Assembly: GCF_014204945.1 (NCBI RefSeq)
Contig: NZ_JACHMN010000003.1
Span: 558,001-622,000 of the forward strand
DNA: 64,000 nt
Direction of reading: 5' to 3'
DNA from: Allocatelliglobosispora scoriae
GTDB lineage: Bacteria > Actinomycetota > Actinomycetes > Mycobacteriales > Micromonosporaceae
Shown here: positions 1-8,647 of the stretch, in pieces
Numbering within the stretch: position 1 is the first letter of the stretch
Layout of the letters: the number at the start of each line of letters is the position of its first letter
Made by a program: the position numbers and the translations under genes
The notes under the pieces: generated by a model
Seen by the model: only the letters and a program-made list of their open reading frames with translations
The model's database searches: none
What the model was told of the DNA's origin: nothing

Positions 1-1611
1 TGCGGGCAGACCGGAGTCGGGTTCGAGCGGATCGCGCTGGCGAGGAACCTCGTGAGGTCCGCCCACCTCGCCCCCCGAAGCCGCTGCCACCGACGGAGCC
101 GCGGAAGCCGCCGCTGCCGGGGCCGCCGATGCCGCTGGAACCGCCGCTGCCGCCGGAGCCAGCGATGCCGCCGGAACCAGCGACGCCGCTGGGGTCGGCG
201 ACGCCGCTGGAGCCGCCGATGCCATGGAGTCCGGCGATGCCGCTGGAGCCGACGATGCCGCAGGGGCCGATGATGCCGCAGGAGCCGACGATGCCGCTGG
301 AACCGGCGCCGTAGCGGGGACCGGCGGCGGAGTCGCAGCCGGGCTGGTTGCGGTCGCCGAGGACGGGTCCGCCATCGCCGCCAGGTGTGCCACCTCGCTG
401 CCGTGGGCATGCGCGTGCGCGACAGCCGGATCGGTGATCATCCCGCCGCCGTGCGCCACCGGGCAGCGGGACTGCTGCTGCGCCTCGGCGTCGAGGTAGA
501 AGTTGGGCCGCTGGTCGGCCTCGTCGTAGTAGCGGTGGTACACCGGGGTCAGCCCACCGGAGACCGGCGGCACGATCCAGCTCCAGTCGGCGGGGGTTTT
601 CCGCCCGGCCTTCGCCTCCTTCTCGACATGGGTGAGGAAGAGCCGCGACTCGGTGTGGTGATCGGTGATCCGTGCTCCGGCCTGGGCAAACGAGTGGAGT
701 ACCGCCCGGTTGAGCTCCAGCACCGCCCGGTCGCGCCAGAGCGTCGCCTCGTGCGAGGTGTCGAGCCCGAGTTTGGCGGCGACGACGGGGAGCATGTCGT
801 AGCGGTCGGCGTCGGCGAGGTTGCGGGCACCGATCTCGGTCCCCATGTACCACCCGGAGAACGGGGCCAGCGGGTAGTTGACCCCGCCGATCGTGAGGCG
901 CATGTTGGCGATGGCGGGGATCGCGTGCCAGCGCAGCCCGAGCTCGGCGAACCAGGGGAGTTCGGGGTGGCTGAGCGGCACCTCCAGCACCGAGCTGTCG
1001 GGCAGGTCGAACAGGCGCGGTTCGCCGCCGGGCTCCTGGAGGACGAGCGGCAGGATGTCGAAAGCGCTGCCCTTGCCGTGCCAGCCGAGTGCGGTGACGG
1101 CTTCGGTGAAGTCGACGTACAGGGGGTCGCCGGTGCCGTCGCGGTAGCCGGCGTAGCGGATGAGCTGCTCGTTCCAGAGGACCGTGCGGGGCCGCCCCGG
1201 TACGGCCTGGGGGAAGATCGAGATGACCGGGCGGATCCGTCCCCGCTGCGCTCCCTGGCCGGACGCGACGCGCAGGTGCTCGATGAGCTGCCCGGCGATC
1301 GCCTCGGCGCCGCTGGTGCTGCGGTGGTCGCGCACCACGAGGCTGTTCCAGTAGATGCGGCCGATGCAGCGGCTGGCGTTGCGCCAGGCCATCCGCGCGC
1401 CGTAGACGAGCTCCTGGCGGGTGTGGGCGTAGGTGCCGATCGCGTCGATCTGGGTGAGGATCTGGTCGAGACGGGCCGCCGGATCGCCGAGCTTGGGATG
1501 CTCGTCGTGCAGGCGGCGGATGAACTCCTCGGCCTCACCGGCGTCGACGGGATCGTTGTCGAAGGTGGTGAGCGGAGCGTTACGGTAGCCGGGCGGTGGT
1601 GCAAGGGTCAT
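1..1611 (-). CDS. nos: Bacterial nitric oxide synthase oxygenase, C-terminus runs off window
   Basis: This gene encodes the haem oxygenase domain of a bacterial NO synthase, which converts L-arginine to citrulline and NO using an external reductase. Visible NOS signatures are MAWRNASRCIGRIYW with haem-ligand Cys at about residue 82, GWYMGTEIGARN (substrate-binding Glu), DWSWIVPPVSGGLTPVYH and an N-terminal YRNAPLTTFDND. The ATG at 1611 has an AGGAGG about 5 nt upstream. The recognisable domain ends near residue 375, but the frame stays open to base 1. The extra 160 or more residues are His-rich, then Ala/Pro/Ser-rich and partly encoded by an 18-bp repeat. No reductase domain is visible. The family call is firm; the tail could be genuine disorder or reflect a frameshift. 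Confidence 0.93.
   Translation of the reverse strand, partial: MTLAPPPGYRNAPLTTFDNDPVDAGEAEEFIRRLHDEHPKLGDPAARLDQILTQIDAIGTYAHTRQELVYGARMAWRNASRCIGRIYWNSLVVRDHRSTSGAEAIAGQLIEHLRVASGQGAQRGRIRPVISIFPQAVPGRPRTVLWNEQLIRYAGYRDGTGDPLYVDFTEAVTALGWHGKGSAFDILPLVLQEPGGEPRLFDLPDSSVLEVPLSHPELPWFAELGLRWHAIPAIANMRLTIGGVNYPLAPFSGWYMGTEIGARNLADADRYDMLPVVAAKLGLDTSHEATLWRDRAVLELNRAVLHSFAQAGARITDHHTESRLFLTHVEKEAKAGRKTPADWSWIVPPVSGGLTPVYHRYYDEADQRPNFYLDAEAQQQSRCPVAHGGGMITDPAVAHAHAHGSEVAHLAAMADPSSATATSPAATPPPVPATAPVPAASSAPAASSAPAASSAPAASPDSMASAAPAASPTPAASLVPAASLAPAAAAVPAASAAPAAAASAAPSVAAASGGEVGGPHEVPRQRDPLEPDSGLPA
90..312. repeat. Degenerate 18-bp tandem repeat inside the nos tail
   Basis: Short imperfect units around GATGCCGCTGGAGCCG recur about every 18 bp. 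Read in the nos frame (minus strand) they give Ala/Ser/Pro triplets. The repeat is also open in other frames, so the frame alone does not prove it is translated. Confidence 0.7.
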
Positions 1612-1666
1612 GGACGCCTCCTGACGAAGTGGCCAATCGACGGCCCCACCCGCCTCGGAGCCGTGA

Positions 1667-1681
1667 GTGATGTTTCGTCAC
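1667..1681. promoter_or_regulatory. Near-palindrome upstream of nos
   Basis: GTGATGTTTCGTCAC is a dyad with 6-bp arms and one mismatch, about 55 bp upstream of the nos start. A second CGTCAC follows shortly after. This is a possible operator; no known regulator motif is recognised. Confidence 0.25.
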
Positions 1682-1716
1682 GATGCGTCACGGTCGTCGC
1701 ACAGGATGTGCGATTG

Positions 1717-1893
1717 CTAACCGGCCAGGTCGCCGTGCTCCACACAGGACGCTGCCCAACCAACCGGCGTGACCTGCACTTTCATGCGCCGACGGCACGC
1801 AGCGCAGTATCTCGGCGGCTCCAATTTTCGAGCAGCGGCGCAACCCTCGTGGCTACCTTCCGTGGAAGGCTCCCCGCATCGATCGCAATACAT
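1717..1893 (-). CDS. bsaP: Biotin synthase auxiliary protein BsaP
   Basis: This small Cys-rich protein matches the pattern of BsaP, the actinobacterial helper of biotin synthase (Rv1590 in Mycobacterium tuberculosis), known to support BioB iron-sulfur turnover. It contains [29 protein letters not shown] and SCVEHG, giving six cysteines in 58 residues, two CxxC pairs among them. It follows bioB directly on the same strand. I chose the ATG at 1893 because AAGGGG lies just upstream and homology appears to begin there. A GTG at 1962 overlaps the bioB stop as GTGA and would add 23 residues, so translation may be coupled. Confidence 0.8.
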   Translation of the reverse strand: MYCDRCGEPSTEGSHEGCAAARKLEPPRYCAACRRRMKVQVTPVGWAASCVEHGDLAG

Positions 1894-1958
1894 CGTCACC
1901 CCTTCAACACCGATCCTGGCGCGGAGGCATCGCCCCCGCGCCAGAACGAGCACGAATC

Positions 1959-2957
1959 TCACAACGCTGCGGAGAGCGCCTTCACCGGCATCTTCAGCTC
2001 CGCCAGCAGAGCCAGGTCCTCACCGGCGGGGCGGCCCAGGGTGGTGAGGTAGTTGCCGACGATCACGGCGTTGACGCCGCCGAGGAGCCCCTCCCGCGTA
2101 CCCAGGTCGCCGAGGGTGATCTCGCGGCCACCGGCGTACCGAAGAATGGTCTTGGGAAGCGCGAGGCGGAACGCGGCGATGGCCCGCAGCGCGTCCTTGG
2201 CGTCGACGACCGGCAGGTCGCCCATGGGCGTGCCGGGGCGCGGGTTGAGGAAGTTGAGCGGCACCTCGTGCGGCTGCAGCTCGGCGAGCTGCGCGGCGAA
2301 CTCGGCCCGCTGTTCCAGCGTCTCGCCCAGGCCCAGGATGCCGCCGCAGCAGACCTCCATGCCGGACTCGCGCACCATCCGCAGCGTGTCCCAGCGCTCC
2401 TCCCAGGAGTGGGTGGTGACGACGTTGGGGAAGTGGCTGCGGCAGGTCTCCAGGTTGTGGTTGTAGCGGTGCACGCCCATCTCGACCAGCTCGTCGACCT
2501 GCTCCTGGTTGAGCATGCCGAGCGAGGCGGCGACCTGGATGTCGACGGCCGCCTTGATCGCGGCGACGCCCTCGCGCATCTGCTTCATCAGCTTGGCGTC
2601 GGGTCCGCGCACGGCGGCGACGATGCAGAACTCGCTGGCACCGGTCGCGGCGGTCTGCTTCGCGGCCTCCACGAGCGACGGGATGTCGAGCCAGACCGAG
2701 CGGACGGGCGAGGAGAAGAGCCCCGACTGCGAGCAGAAGTGGCAGTCCTCCGGGCAGCCGCCGGTCTTGAGCGAGATGATGCCCTCGACCTCGACCTCCG
2801 GCCCGCACCAGCGCATCCGCACCTCGTGGGCCAGCTGCAACGCCTCGGCGATGTGCTCGTCGCCGAGCTGGAGCACCTCGAGGATCTGCTTCTCGTCGAG
2901 GCCGATGCCCTGCTCAAGGACCTGGTCACGGGCGCGGTCAAGGATGGAAGGACGCAT
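1959..2957 (-). CDS. bioB: Biotin synthase (radical SAM)
   Basis: BioB inserts sulfur into dethiobiotin, the last step of biotin synthesis, using a radical-SAM [4Fe-4S] cluster and a sacrificial Fe-S cluster. The signature CPEDCHFC (CxxxCxxC) is at about residues 68-75, followed by SQSG, and YNHNLETC and [10 protein letters not shown] occur further on. The length of 332 residues is normal. The ATG at 2957 is 6 nt downstream of TAGGGT, so the mRNA is probably leaderless. The gene is divergent from bioF with only 17 bp between start codons. Confidence 0.97.
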   Translation of the reverse strand: MRPSILDRARDQVLEQGIGLDEKQILEVLQLGDEHIAEALQLAHEVRMRWCGPEVEVEGIISLKTGGCPEDCHFCSQSGLFSSPVRSVWLDIPSLVEAAKQTAATGASEFCIVAAVRGPDAKLMKQMREGVAAIKAAVDIQVAASLGMLNQEQVDELVEMGVHRYNHNLETCRSHFPNVVTTHSWEERWDTLRMVRESGMEVCCGGILGLGETLEQRAEFAAQLAELQPHEVPLNFLNPRPGTPMGDLPVVDAKDALRAIAAFRLALPKTILRYAGGREITLGDLGTREGLLGGVNAVIVGNYLTTLGRPAGEDLALLAELKMPVKALSAAL

Positions 2958-2962
2958 GGTCG

Positions 2963-2969
2963 TACCCTA
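2963..2969. promoter_or_regulatory. Overlapping divergent -10 boxes for bioF (+) and bioB (-)
   Basis: TACCCT (plus strand, 2963-2968) and TAGGGT (minus strand, 2964-2969) overlap by 5 bp. Each lies exactly 6 nt from the start codon it faces (GTG 2975, ATG 2957), the spacing typical of actinobacterial leaderless promoters. Confidence 0.75.
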
Positions 2970-2974
2970 CCGAA

Positions 2975-4105
2975 GTGACAGATCTGCTCCGCGTGCTGGC
3001 CCGCAAGGCCGAGCTGCGCGCCCGCGCCGGCCTGCGCCGTGAGCTCCGGCCCAGGTCCGCGGGGGACACGCTGATAGATCTGGCCGGCAACGACTACCTC
3101 GGCCTCGCCGTCCACCCCGCGGTGATCGACGCGGCAGTGCAAACCCTGCGGGGGTACGGGCTGGGCGCGACCGGCTCCCGGCTGGTCCGCGGCACCACCG
3201 ACCTGCACGAGCGCCTGGAGGCGGCACTCGCCGACTGGATGGGCGCCGATTTCGCCCTCGTCTACTCCTCCGGCTACCTCGCCAACCTCGGCGCCATCCG
3301 CGGCCTGGCCCTGCCGGGGACCCGGATCGTCATCGACGAGTTCGCCCACGCGTCGCTGCTGGACGGGGTACGCCTGTCGGGGATGGAGAGCCGCACCTAT
3401 CGCCACGCCGACGCCGCCGACGCCGATCGGATTCTCGGCGAGTGCTCGCGCGCCGGTGACGGCCGACTGCTGCTGATCACCGAGTCGGTCTTCTCCGTCG
3501 ACGGGGACCTCGCCGACCTCGCCGAGCTGCACCGGGTCGCCCGGGCGCACCGGGCGGTCCTGCTCGTCGACGACGCGCACGGGCTCGGCGTGATCGGCCC
3601 GCGTGGTGCCGGTGGTGTCGTGGGGGCCGGGATCGCGGGGGAGCCCGACGTCGTCGTCACGGCCACCCTCTCCAAGGCGCTCGGCGGGGCCGGTGGCGTG
3701 ATCGCCGGTGCGTCCGGGCTCCGGCAGCATCTCGTCGACACCGGGCGTACCTTCATCTTCGACACGGCCCTGCCGCCCGCGACCGCGGCGGGCGTGGCGG
3801 CGGCGCTGGAGCTGGCCCGGTCGGCGGATGGCGGCGCGCGGCGCGACATCCTCGCGGCGCGGCGGTCGCGGCTCACCGGGCTCTTCGGCGCGGTGACCGA
3901 CGGCGGGGTCTTCCCGATCCCGGCCGAGAGCGCCGAGGCCGCCCTGGCCTGGGCGAATGCCTGCCACGAGCGCGGTGTGGCGGTGGGCTGCTTCCGGCCG
4001 CCGTCGACACCGGACCACATCTCCCGGCTGCGGCTCACCCTCAACGCGGGTGTGTCCGAGGCGGATTTCGAACTGGCACTGCAGACGATCCAGGAGACCA
4101 GATGA
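2975..4105 (+). CDS. bioF: 8-amino-7-oxononanoate synthase
   Basis: BioF is a PLP enzyme that condenses pimeloyl thioester with L-alanine in biotin synthesis. It shows the alpha-oxoamine synthase features LAGNDYLGLA near residue 30, GSRLVRGTTDLHERLE, DDAHGLGVIG and the PLP-lysine motif TATLSKALGG at about residues 229-238. The length of 376 residues is usual. Translation starts at GTG 2975, 6 nt after a TACCCT box, so the transcript is likely leaderless. The stop overlaps the bioD start as ATGA. No bioA is present in this window, so the pathway must be completed elsewhere. Confidence 0.95.
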   Translation: MTDLLRVLARKAELRARAGLRRELRPRSAGDTLIDLAGNDYLGLAVHPAVIDAAVQTLRGYGLGATGSRLVRGTTDLHERLEAALADWMGADFALVYSSGYLANLGAIRGLALPGTRIVIDEFAHASLLDGVRLSGMESRTYRHADAADADRILGECSRAGDGRLLLITESVFSVDGDLADLAELHRVARAHRAVLLVDDAHGLGVIGPRGAGGVVGAGIAGEPDVVVTATLSKALGGAGGVIAGASGLRQHLVDTGRTFIFDTALPPATAAGVAAALELARSADGGARRDILAARRSRLTGLFGAVTDGGVFPIPAESAEAALAWANACHERGVAVGCFRPPSTPDHISRLRLTLNAGVSEADFELALQTIQETR

Positions 4106-4827
4106 GGCCGCTGACCGGACCGGTGATCGTCACGGGGACCGACACCGGGGTGGGCAAGACCGTCGTGACCGCCGCGATCGCCGCGGCGGCCGCCTCGGCC
4201 GGGCTGCGCGTCGCGGTGATCAAACCAGCCCAGACGGGTACGGACCTGGAGGAGGAGACGGATGCGGAGACGGTGACCCGGCTCGCCTCCCCGGCGACGG
4301 TCCGCACCATCTCCGATTACCCCGACCCGCTGGCACCGCTCGCCGCCGCCCGGGTCTCGTCGCTGCTCCCGCTCGGGCTGGGCCTGGTCGTCTCGGAGGT
4401 CTCGGCGGAGGCGGCGAAGCACGACCTGACCCTGATCGAGGGCGCGGGCGGCCTGCTGGTGCCGATGGGCCTCACCCCGGCCGGGGAGCCCTGGCACATC
4501 GCAGACCTCGCGGTCGAGCTCGGTGCGCCGGTGATCGTCGTGGCCCGGGCCGGGCTCGGCACGCTCAACCACACCGCGCTGACCCTGGAGGCGCTCGACC
4601 GCCGCGAGATCCCCTGCTGCGTGGTGATCGGCGCGTGGCCGGAGGAGCCCGCGGTCGTGCACCTGACCAACCTCGCCGACCTGCCCGGACGCCTCGTCGG
4701 CGTGGTGCCCGAGGGGTCCGGCGGGATGGACGGCCGGATCTTCCAGCGATCGGCGGCGGGCTGGCTCGCGCCGGTGCTCTATGGGACGCTCGACGACGTG
4801 CGCTCGTTCGCCGACGAGATCGAATAA
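4102..4827 (+). CDS. bioD: ATP-dependent dethiobiotin synthetase
   Basis: BioD closes the ureido ring of dethiobiotin from diaminopelargonic acid, CO2 and ATP. The P-loop is TGTDTGVGKT near residues 11-20. KPAQTG follows near residue 36, and IEGAGGLLVPMG carries the family's magnesium and substrate region. At 241 residues it has the normal length. It overlaps bioF by 4 bp (ATGA), so the two are translationally coupled. Confidence 0.95.
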   Translation: MRPLTGPVIVTGTDTGVGKTVVTAAIAAAAASAGLRVAVIKPAQTGTDLEEETDAETVTRLASPATVRTISDYPDPLAPLAAARVSSLLPLGLGLVVSEVSAEAAKHDLTLIEGAGGLLVPMGLTPAGEPWHIADLAVELGAPVIVVARAGLGTLNHTALTLEALDRREIPCCVVIGAWPEEPAVVHLTNLADLPGRLVGVVPEGSGGMDGRIFQRSAAGWLAPVLYGTLDDVRSFADEIE

Positions 4828-4918
4828 CGTTAGAGGACCGGGCGTGATCTGACTGGTGCGCAATCGGGATCTGATCAGTACGATCCACCGGAGATCCCTC
4901 AAAGCCCAACGGAGCACG

Positions 4919-7240
4919 ATGAAAAGGCGCACCTGGTCGATCCGGACGCGGATCCTGACCCTGCTCTTCGCACCGCTGGTCCCACTGGTCGGCATGTGGA
5001 TCTTCAGCGCGGGCGTCACCATGGGTCCCGCGCTGGCGCTGCTCGACGCACAGACCAATGTGGAGTTCGCCGGCGACCCGGCAGCGGCCGTGGTCGAGCA
5101 GCTCCAGGTCGAGCGCAAACTCTCCGTGCTCTTCGTGAGCAGCAAGTCCGACGACGGCCGGGAGCTGACGGCGCAGCGCGCCAAGACCGACGAGAAGATC
5201 GCCGATTTCCGCCGGCTCAGCGCCGATCCCGAGCTCGCCGGATCGGGCTCCTCCCAGACGATGCAGTATGTCGCTCTCGCCGCGGCCGGGCTCGACTCGC
5301 TCGTCGGCGGCCGTGCCGCGATCGACCGCCGTCAGTCCGACCGGCCGACGACGATCGGGCTCTTCACCGGGATCATCGACAAGTTCTTCGGCATCTACGG
5401 CTCGATCGCGGGCGTCGACGAGTACCGCCTGGTCCAGCAGGCGGCCACCGTCATCGCGCTGACCGAGTCCCGCGAGCTGCTCAACCGCGAGGACTCCTAC
5501 ATCGGCGGCGTGCTCGCCGCGGGCACGCTCACCGCCGGTGACCAGGCCCGCCTCGTCGAGCAGATCGGCGTGCAGCGCTACGGGTACCTCCGCGCCACCC
5601 GCTACCTCGTCGCCGACGACCTGCCGAAATACCGGGCGATCGTCGAGGGGCCGGCCTACCGGAGCCTGCGCGCGATGGAGGACCGGATCATGGGCGCACG
5701 TCCCGGCGCTCCGCTGCCGATCGACGCCGTGCAGTGGCGCAGCGACTTCGGCGTCGTCAACCAGCAGCTCCTGGACCTCGAGACGGTCGCCTCCGACCGC
5801 ACGCTCAACGAGAGCCTGCCCGCCGCGATCGCGATCCTGGTCCGCTTCGTCGGTGCCGCGATCTTCGGTCTGGTGCTGCTGATCCTGCTCATCATCGTGG
5901 CGATCCGCAACGCCCGGACGCTGATCCACCGCATCTTCGACCTGCGCAACCAGGCCCTGGAGATGGCGACCACCCACCTGCCCCGCGTCGTGGCCCGGCT
6001 GCGCGCCGGCGAGCCGGTCGACGTCGAGGCCGAGACCTCGACGATCGACCACGGCCCCGACGAGCTCGGCCAGCTCGGTGACGCCTTCGCCGAGGTGCAG
6101 CGCACCGCCATCGCCTCCGCCGTGCAGGAGGCGTCCCTGCGGACCGGGATCAACCAGGTCTTCCTCAACATCGCCCGCCGCAACCAGGCGCTGCTGCACC
6201 GCCAGCTCTCGCTGCTCGACGCGATGGAGCGCAAGGTCACCGACCCGGTCGAGCTCGAGGAGCTCTTCCGCATCGACCACCTCGCCGCCCGGATGCGCCG
6301 CCACGCCGAGGACCTCGTCATCCTCGCGGGCGCGCACCCCGGCCGTGGCTGGCGCAATCCCGTCGCCATGGCGGACGTGCTCCGGGCGGCCGTCTCCGAG
6401 GTCGAGGAATATACGAAGGTGTCGGTGGTCGGCGTACCGGAGGTGTCGCTCGCGGGGCGCGCGGTCAGCGACGTCGTGCACCTCCTCGCCGAGCTGCTGG
6501 AGAACGCGACGGTCTTCTCACCCGGCGACACCAAGGTCAAGCTCTCCGGCCAGCTCGTCCCCAACGGGTTCGCGGTCGAGATCGAGGACCGCGGTGTCGG
6601 CATGCCGCACGACCGGATCGAGGAGGCCAACGCGCGGCTGCGCAAGCCGCCGGAGTTCGACCCGGCCAACAGCTCCCGCCTCGGCCTCTTCGTCGTGGCC
6701 AAGCTCGCGGAGCGCCACGGCATCACGGTCACGCTGCGCACCTCGCCGTACGGCGGTGTCACGGCGGTCGCGCTGATCCCGCCGGAGGTCGTGGTCAAGC
6801 CCGATGCCATCACCGACGGCCGACCCGACGACGGCGAACTGCTCGCCGGCGACACGAGGGAGCTCGCGCTCGTTGCGACGATCGCTCGGCCGAGTGTCAT
6901 CGACTCCCGGGTCGTCGAGGCTCCGGCCTCGGAGAACGGCCAGCTCAAGCACCGCAACGGCGAGGTGCGCGGCGGTGGCGGGCACCGGACCGAGGCCCGC
7001 CAGATCGAGGCGGCCCCCGCGCCGCTCACCTCCGACGGGCTGCCGCTGCGCCAGCGCCAGGCGAGCCTCTCCCCGAAACTGCGCCAGCCGACCGCCGCGC
7101 CGGTGGAGGATGCGGCAGCCGCCGTCTCCGACACCGAGCAGATGCGCATCCGCCTCTCCAAGTTGCAGGCCGGCACCAACCAGGGCCGCCGTGATGCCGC
7201 TGCGGGCACGGCCGCCGATAACCAGGAGGAACCCTCATGA
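4919..7240 (+). CDS. Conservon histidine-kinase-like sensor (CvnA type)
   Basis: This membrane sensor-kinase-like protein is the first gene of a conservon. From the ATG at 4919 (GGAG 5 nt upstream) it has an N-terminal TM segment (ILTLLFAPLVPLVGMWIFSA), an extracellular helical region of the nitrate-sensor type, a second TM near residues 300-325 (AIFGLVLLILLIIVAI) and a HAMP-like linker. A GHKL ATPase domain follows, with ELLENATVFSPG (N box), EDRGVGMP (G1) and SSRLGLFVVAKLAERHG (G2). The C-terminal 150 residues are low-complexity. An in-frame GTG at 4856 would add 21 residues. In streptomycetes, CvnA proteins form membrane complexes with the B-D partners. Confidence 0.88.
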   Translation: MKRRTWSIRTRILTLLFAPLVPLVGMWIFSAGVTMGPALALLDAQTNVEFAGDPAAAVVEQLQVERKLSVLFVSSKSDDGRELTAQRAKTDEKIADFRRLSADPELAGSGSSQTMQYVALAAAGLDSLVGGRAAIDRRQSDRPTTIGLFTGIIDKFFGIYGSIAGVDEYRLVQQAATVIALTESRELLNREDSYIGGVLAAGTLTAGDQARLVEQIGVQRYGYLRATRYLVADDLPKYRAIVEGPAYRSLRAMEDRIMGARPGAPLPIDAVQWRSDFGVVNQQLLDLETVASDRTLNESLPAAIAILVRFVGAAIFGLVLLILLIIVAIRNARTLIHRIFDLRNQALEMATTHLPRVVARLRAGEPVDVEAETSTIDHGPDELGQLGDAFAEVQRTAIASAVQEASLRTGINQVFLNIARRNQALLHRQLSLLDAMERKVTDPVELEELFRIDHLAARMRRHAEDLVILAGAHPGRGWRNPVAMADVLRAAVSEVEEYTKVSVVGVPEVSLAGRAVSDVVHLLAELLENATVFSPGDTKVKLSGQLVPNGFAVEIEDRGVGMPHDRIEEANARLRKPPEFDPANSSRLGLFVVAKLAERHGITVTLRTSPYGGVTAVALIPPEVVVKPDAITDGRPDDGELLAGDTRELALVATIARPSVIDSRVVEAPASENGQLKHRNGEVRGGGGHRTEARQIEAAPAPLTSDGLPLRQRQASLSPKLRQPTAAPVEDAAAAVSDTEQMRIRLSKLQAGTNQGRRDAAAGTAADNQEEPS

Positions 7241-7647
7241 GCCACGCCACCGGCCCGGACTGGCTGCTGGACGACTTCGTGGAGCGTGTTCCCGCCGCGA
7301 GCCAGGCGGTGCTGCTCTCCGTCGACGGACTGCTGCTGGGCGCTTCGCAGGACCTGTCCCAGGCCGACGCCGAGCACCTCTCCGCCGTCGCCGCCGGGTT
7401 CGCCAGCCTCTCCCGCAGCGCCGGCCGCCACTTCAAGGGCGGCCCGGTGCGCCAGACGATCGTCGAGATGGACTCGGCCTTCCTCTTCGTCACCGCGGCC
7501 GGGCAGGGCGCCGTCCTCGCCGTGCTGAGCTCGGCCGACTCCGACATCGGCATGGTCGCCTACGAGATGGCGATGCTCGTCGAACGCATCGGTCACAACC
7601 TCTCCACGCCGCCCCGAGCGGTGCCGAGCGGTGCCGACGCGCGATGA
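7237..7647 (+). CDS. Roadblock/LC7 domain protein (CvnB type)
   Basis: This 136-residue roadblock/LC7 protein is the second conservon component. The fold is suggested by the opening WLLDDFVERVPAASQAVLLS, then SVDGLLLGAS and LSAVAAGFASLSRSAGRHF, and a terminal MAMLVERIGHNL helix. In bacteria such proteins act as GTPase-activating or scaffold subunits for the small GTPase encoded downstream. It overlaps the kinase gene by 4 bp (ATGA) and the next gene likewise. Confidence 0.9.
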   Translation: MSHATGPDWLLDDFVERVPAASQAVLLSVDGLLLGASQDLSQADAEHLSAVAAGFASLSRSAGRHFKGGPVRQTIVEMDSAFLFVTAAGQGAVLAVLSSADSDIGMVAYEMAMLVERIGHNLSTPPRAVPSGADAR

Positions 7648-8018
7648 CGGAGGCCCACGATTGGCTTGACGCCGAGGCCGGCCCGCTGGTGCGCAACTTC
7701 GCGCTCACCGGCGGCCGGACCCGGCCCGGAGCCACGGCCTTCGACCTGCTGACCTACGTGGTCGGCATCGGGGAGGTCGATGAGGAAGTCGCGCTGCGGC
7801 TGCACCCGGAGCATCGGGCCATCCTCGCGCGCGCTGAGACCCCGGTCTCCGTCGCCGAACTCGCCTCCCACGTCAACCTGCCGCTTGGCGTGGTCCGCGT
7901 GCTCCTGCACGACCTGCTCGAACTGGGCACGATCGAGCGGCACGACCCGCGGCAGGCCACCACATTCCCAGATGACGAGCTGCTCAAGGCGGTGATCCAT
8001 GGCCTCCGAGCGCGTTGA
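7644..8018 (+). CDS. DUF742 protein (CvnC type)
   Basis: This is a 124-residue DUF742 protein, the third conservon component. The winged-helix-like pattern typical of the family is visible: LVRNFALTGGRTRP near the N-terminus, then LHPEHRAILARAETPVSVAE, LASHVNLPLGVVRVLLHDL and a terminal LLKAVIHGLRAR. The start ATG overlaps the roadblock stop as ATGA. Its molecular role is not established; in conservons it is thought to bind the GTPase or kinase. Confidence 0.9.
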   Translation: MTEAHDWLDAEAGPLVRNFALTGGRTRPGATAFDLLTYVVGIGEVDEEVALRLHPEHRAILARAETPVSVAELASHVNLPLGVVRVLLHDLLELGTIERHDPRQATTFPDDELLKAVIHGLRAR

Positions 8019-8601
8019 CGTTTCCGGCCAGGCACGGGCGGTTCCGACCGCTCTGAAGATTTTGATCGCGGGTGGATTCGGGGTCGGCAAGACGACCCTC
8101 GTCGACGCCGTCAGCGAGATCCTGCCCCTGCAGACCGAGGAGGTGCTCACCTCGGCGAGCGCCGACTCGGATGATCTGTCCGGTGTGGAGTCCAAGACCT
8201 CGACCACGGTGGTGATGGACTTCGGCCGGATCACGCTCGCCGACGACCTCGTCATCTACCTCTTCGGCACGCCGGGGCAGGACCGGTTCTGGTTCCTCTG
8301 GGACGAGCTGGCCCTCGGCGCGCTCGGTGCCGTGGTGCTCGCCGACACCCGGCGGCTCGCGGACTGCTTCCCCTCCATCGACTATTTCGAGCAGCGCGGG
8401 CTGCCCTTCGTGGTGGCGGTCAACTGCTTCCACGGCGAGCAGCCGTTCAGCGTGCCCGCGGTGCGGACGGCACTCGACCTGGACCCGGGGGTGCCGGTCG
8501 TGCTCTGCGACGTGCGCGATCACCGGTCCGGCCGGGATGTGCTCGTGACGCTCGTCGAGCACGTCCGAGTCCTGGCCCGCCGACAGCTGACCCCGGCCTA
8601 G
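7999..8601 (+). CDS. Conservon small GTP-binding protein (CvnD type)
   Basis: This 200-residue Ras-like GTPase is the switch component of the conservon. The P-loop is GGFGVGKTTL at about residues 24-33, with a DFGRITL strand and a FGTPGQDRF switch II region. The base-recognition motif is VAVNCF in place of the usual NKxD, as is common in this family. It overlaps the DUF742 gene by 20 bp. The four genes form one tightly coupled operon. Confidence 0.92.
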   Translation: MASERVDVSGQARAVPTALKILIAGGFGVGKTTLVDAVSEILPLQTEEVLTSASADSDDLSGVESKTSTTVVMDFGRITLADDLVIYLFGTPGQDRFWFLWDELALGALGAVVLADTRRLADCFPSIDYFEQRGLPFVVAVNCFHGEQPFSVPAVRTALDLDPGVPVVLCDVRDHRSGRDVLVTLVEHVRVLARRQLTPA

Positions 8602-8602
8602 C

Positions 8603-8647
8603 CTGACCGCGCTGTTTCCGCGTCGTCGCCGGGAACAGCGCGGTCAG
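8603..8647. terminator. Bidirectional hairpin between convergent genes
   Basis: The arms CTGACCGCGCTGTTTCC and GGGAACAGCGCGGTCAG pair almost perfectly over 17 bp around an 11-nt loop. The hairpin sits between the GTPase gene and the convergent membrane-protein gene and overlaps the latter's stop codon. There is no clear T-run. Confidence 0.6.

Noticed and set aside
549-1604. 351-codon minus-strand frame of Ser/Pro/Arg
   Set aside because: It is a shifted frame of the NOS gene; the true frame shows all NOS motifs.
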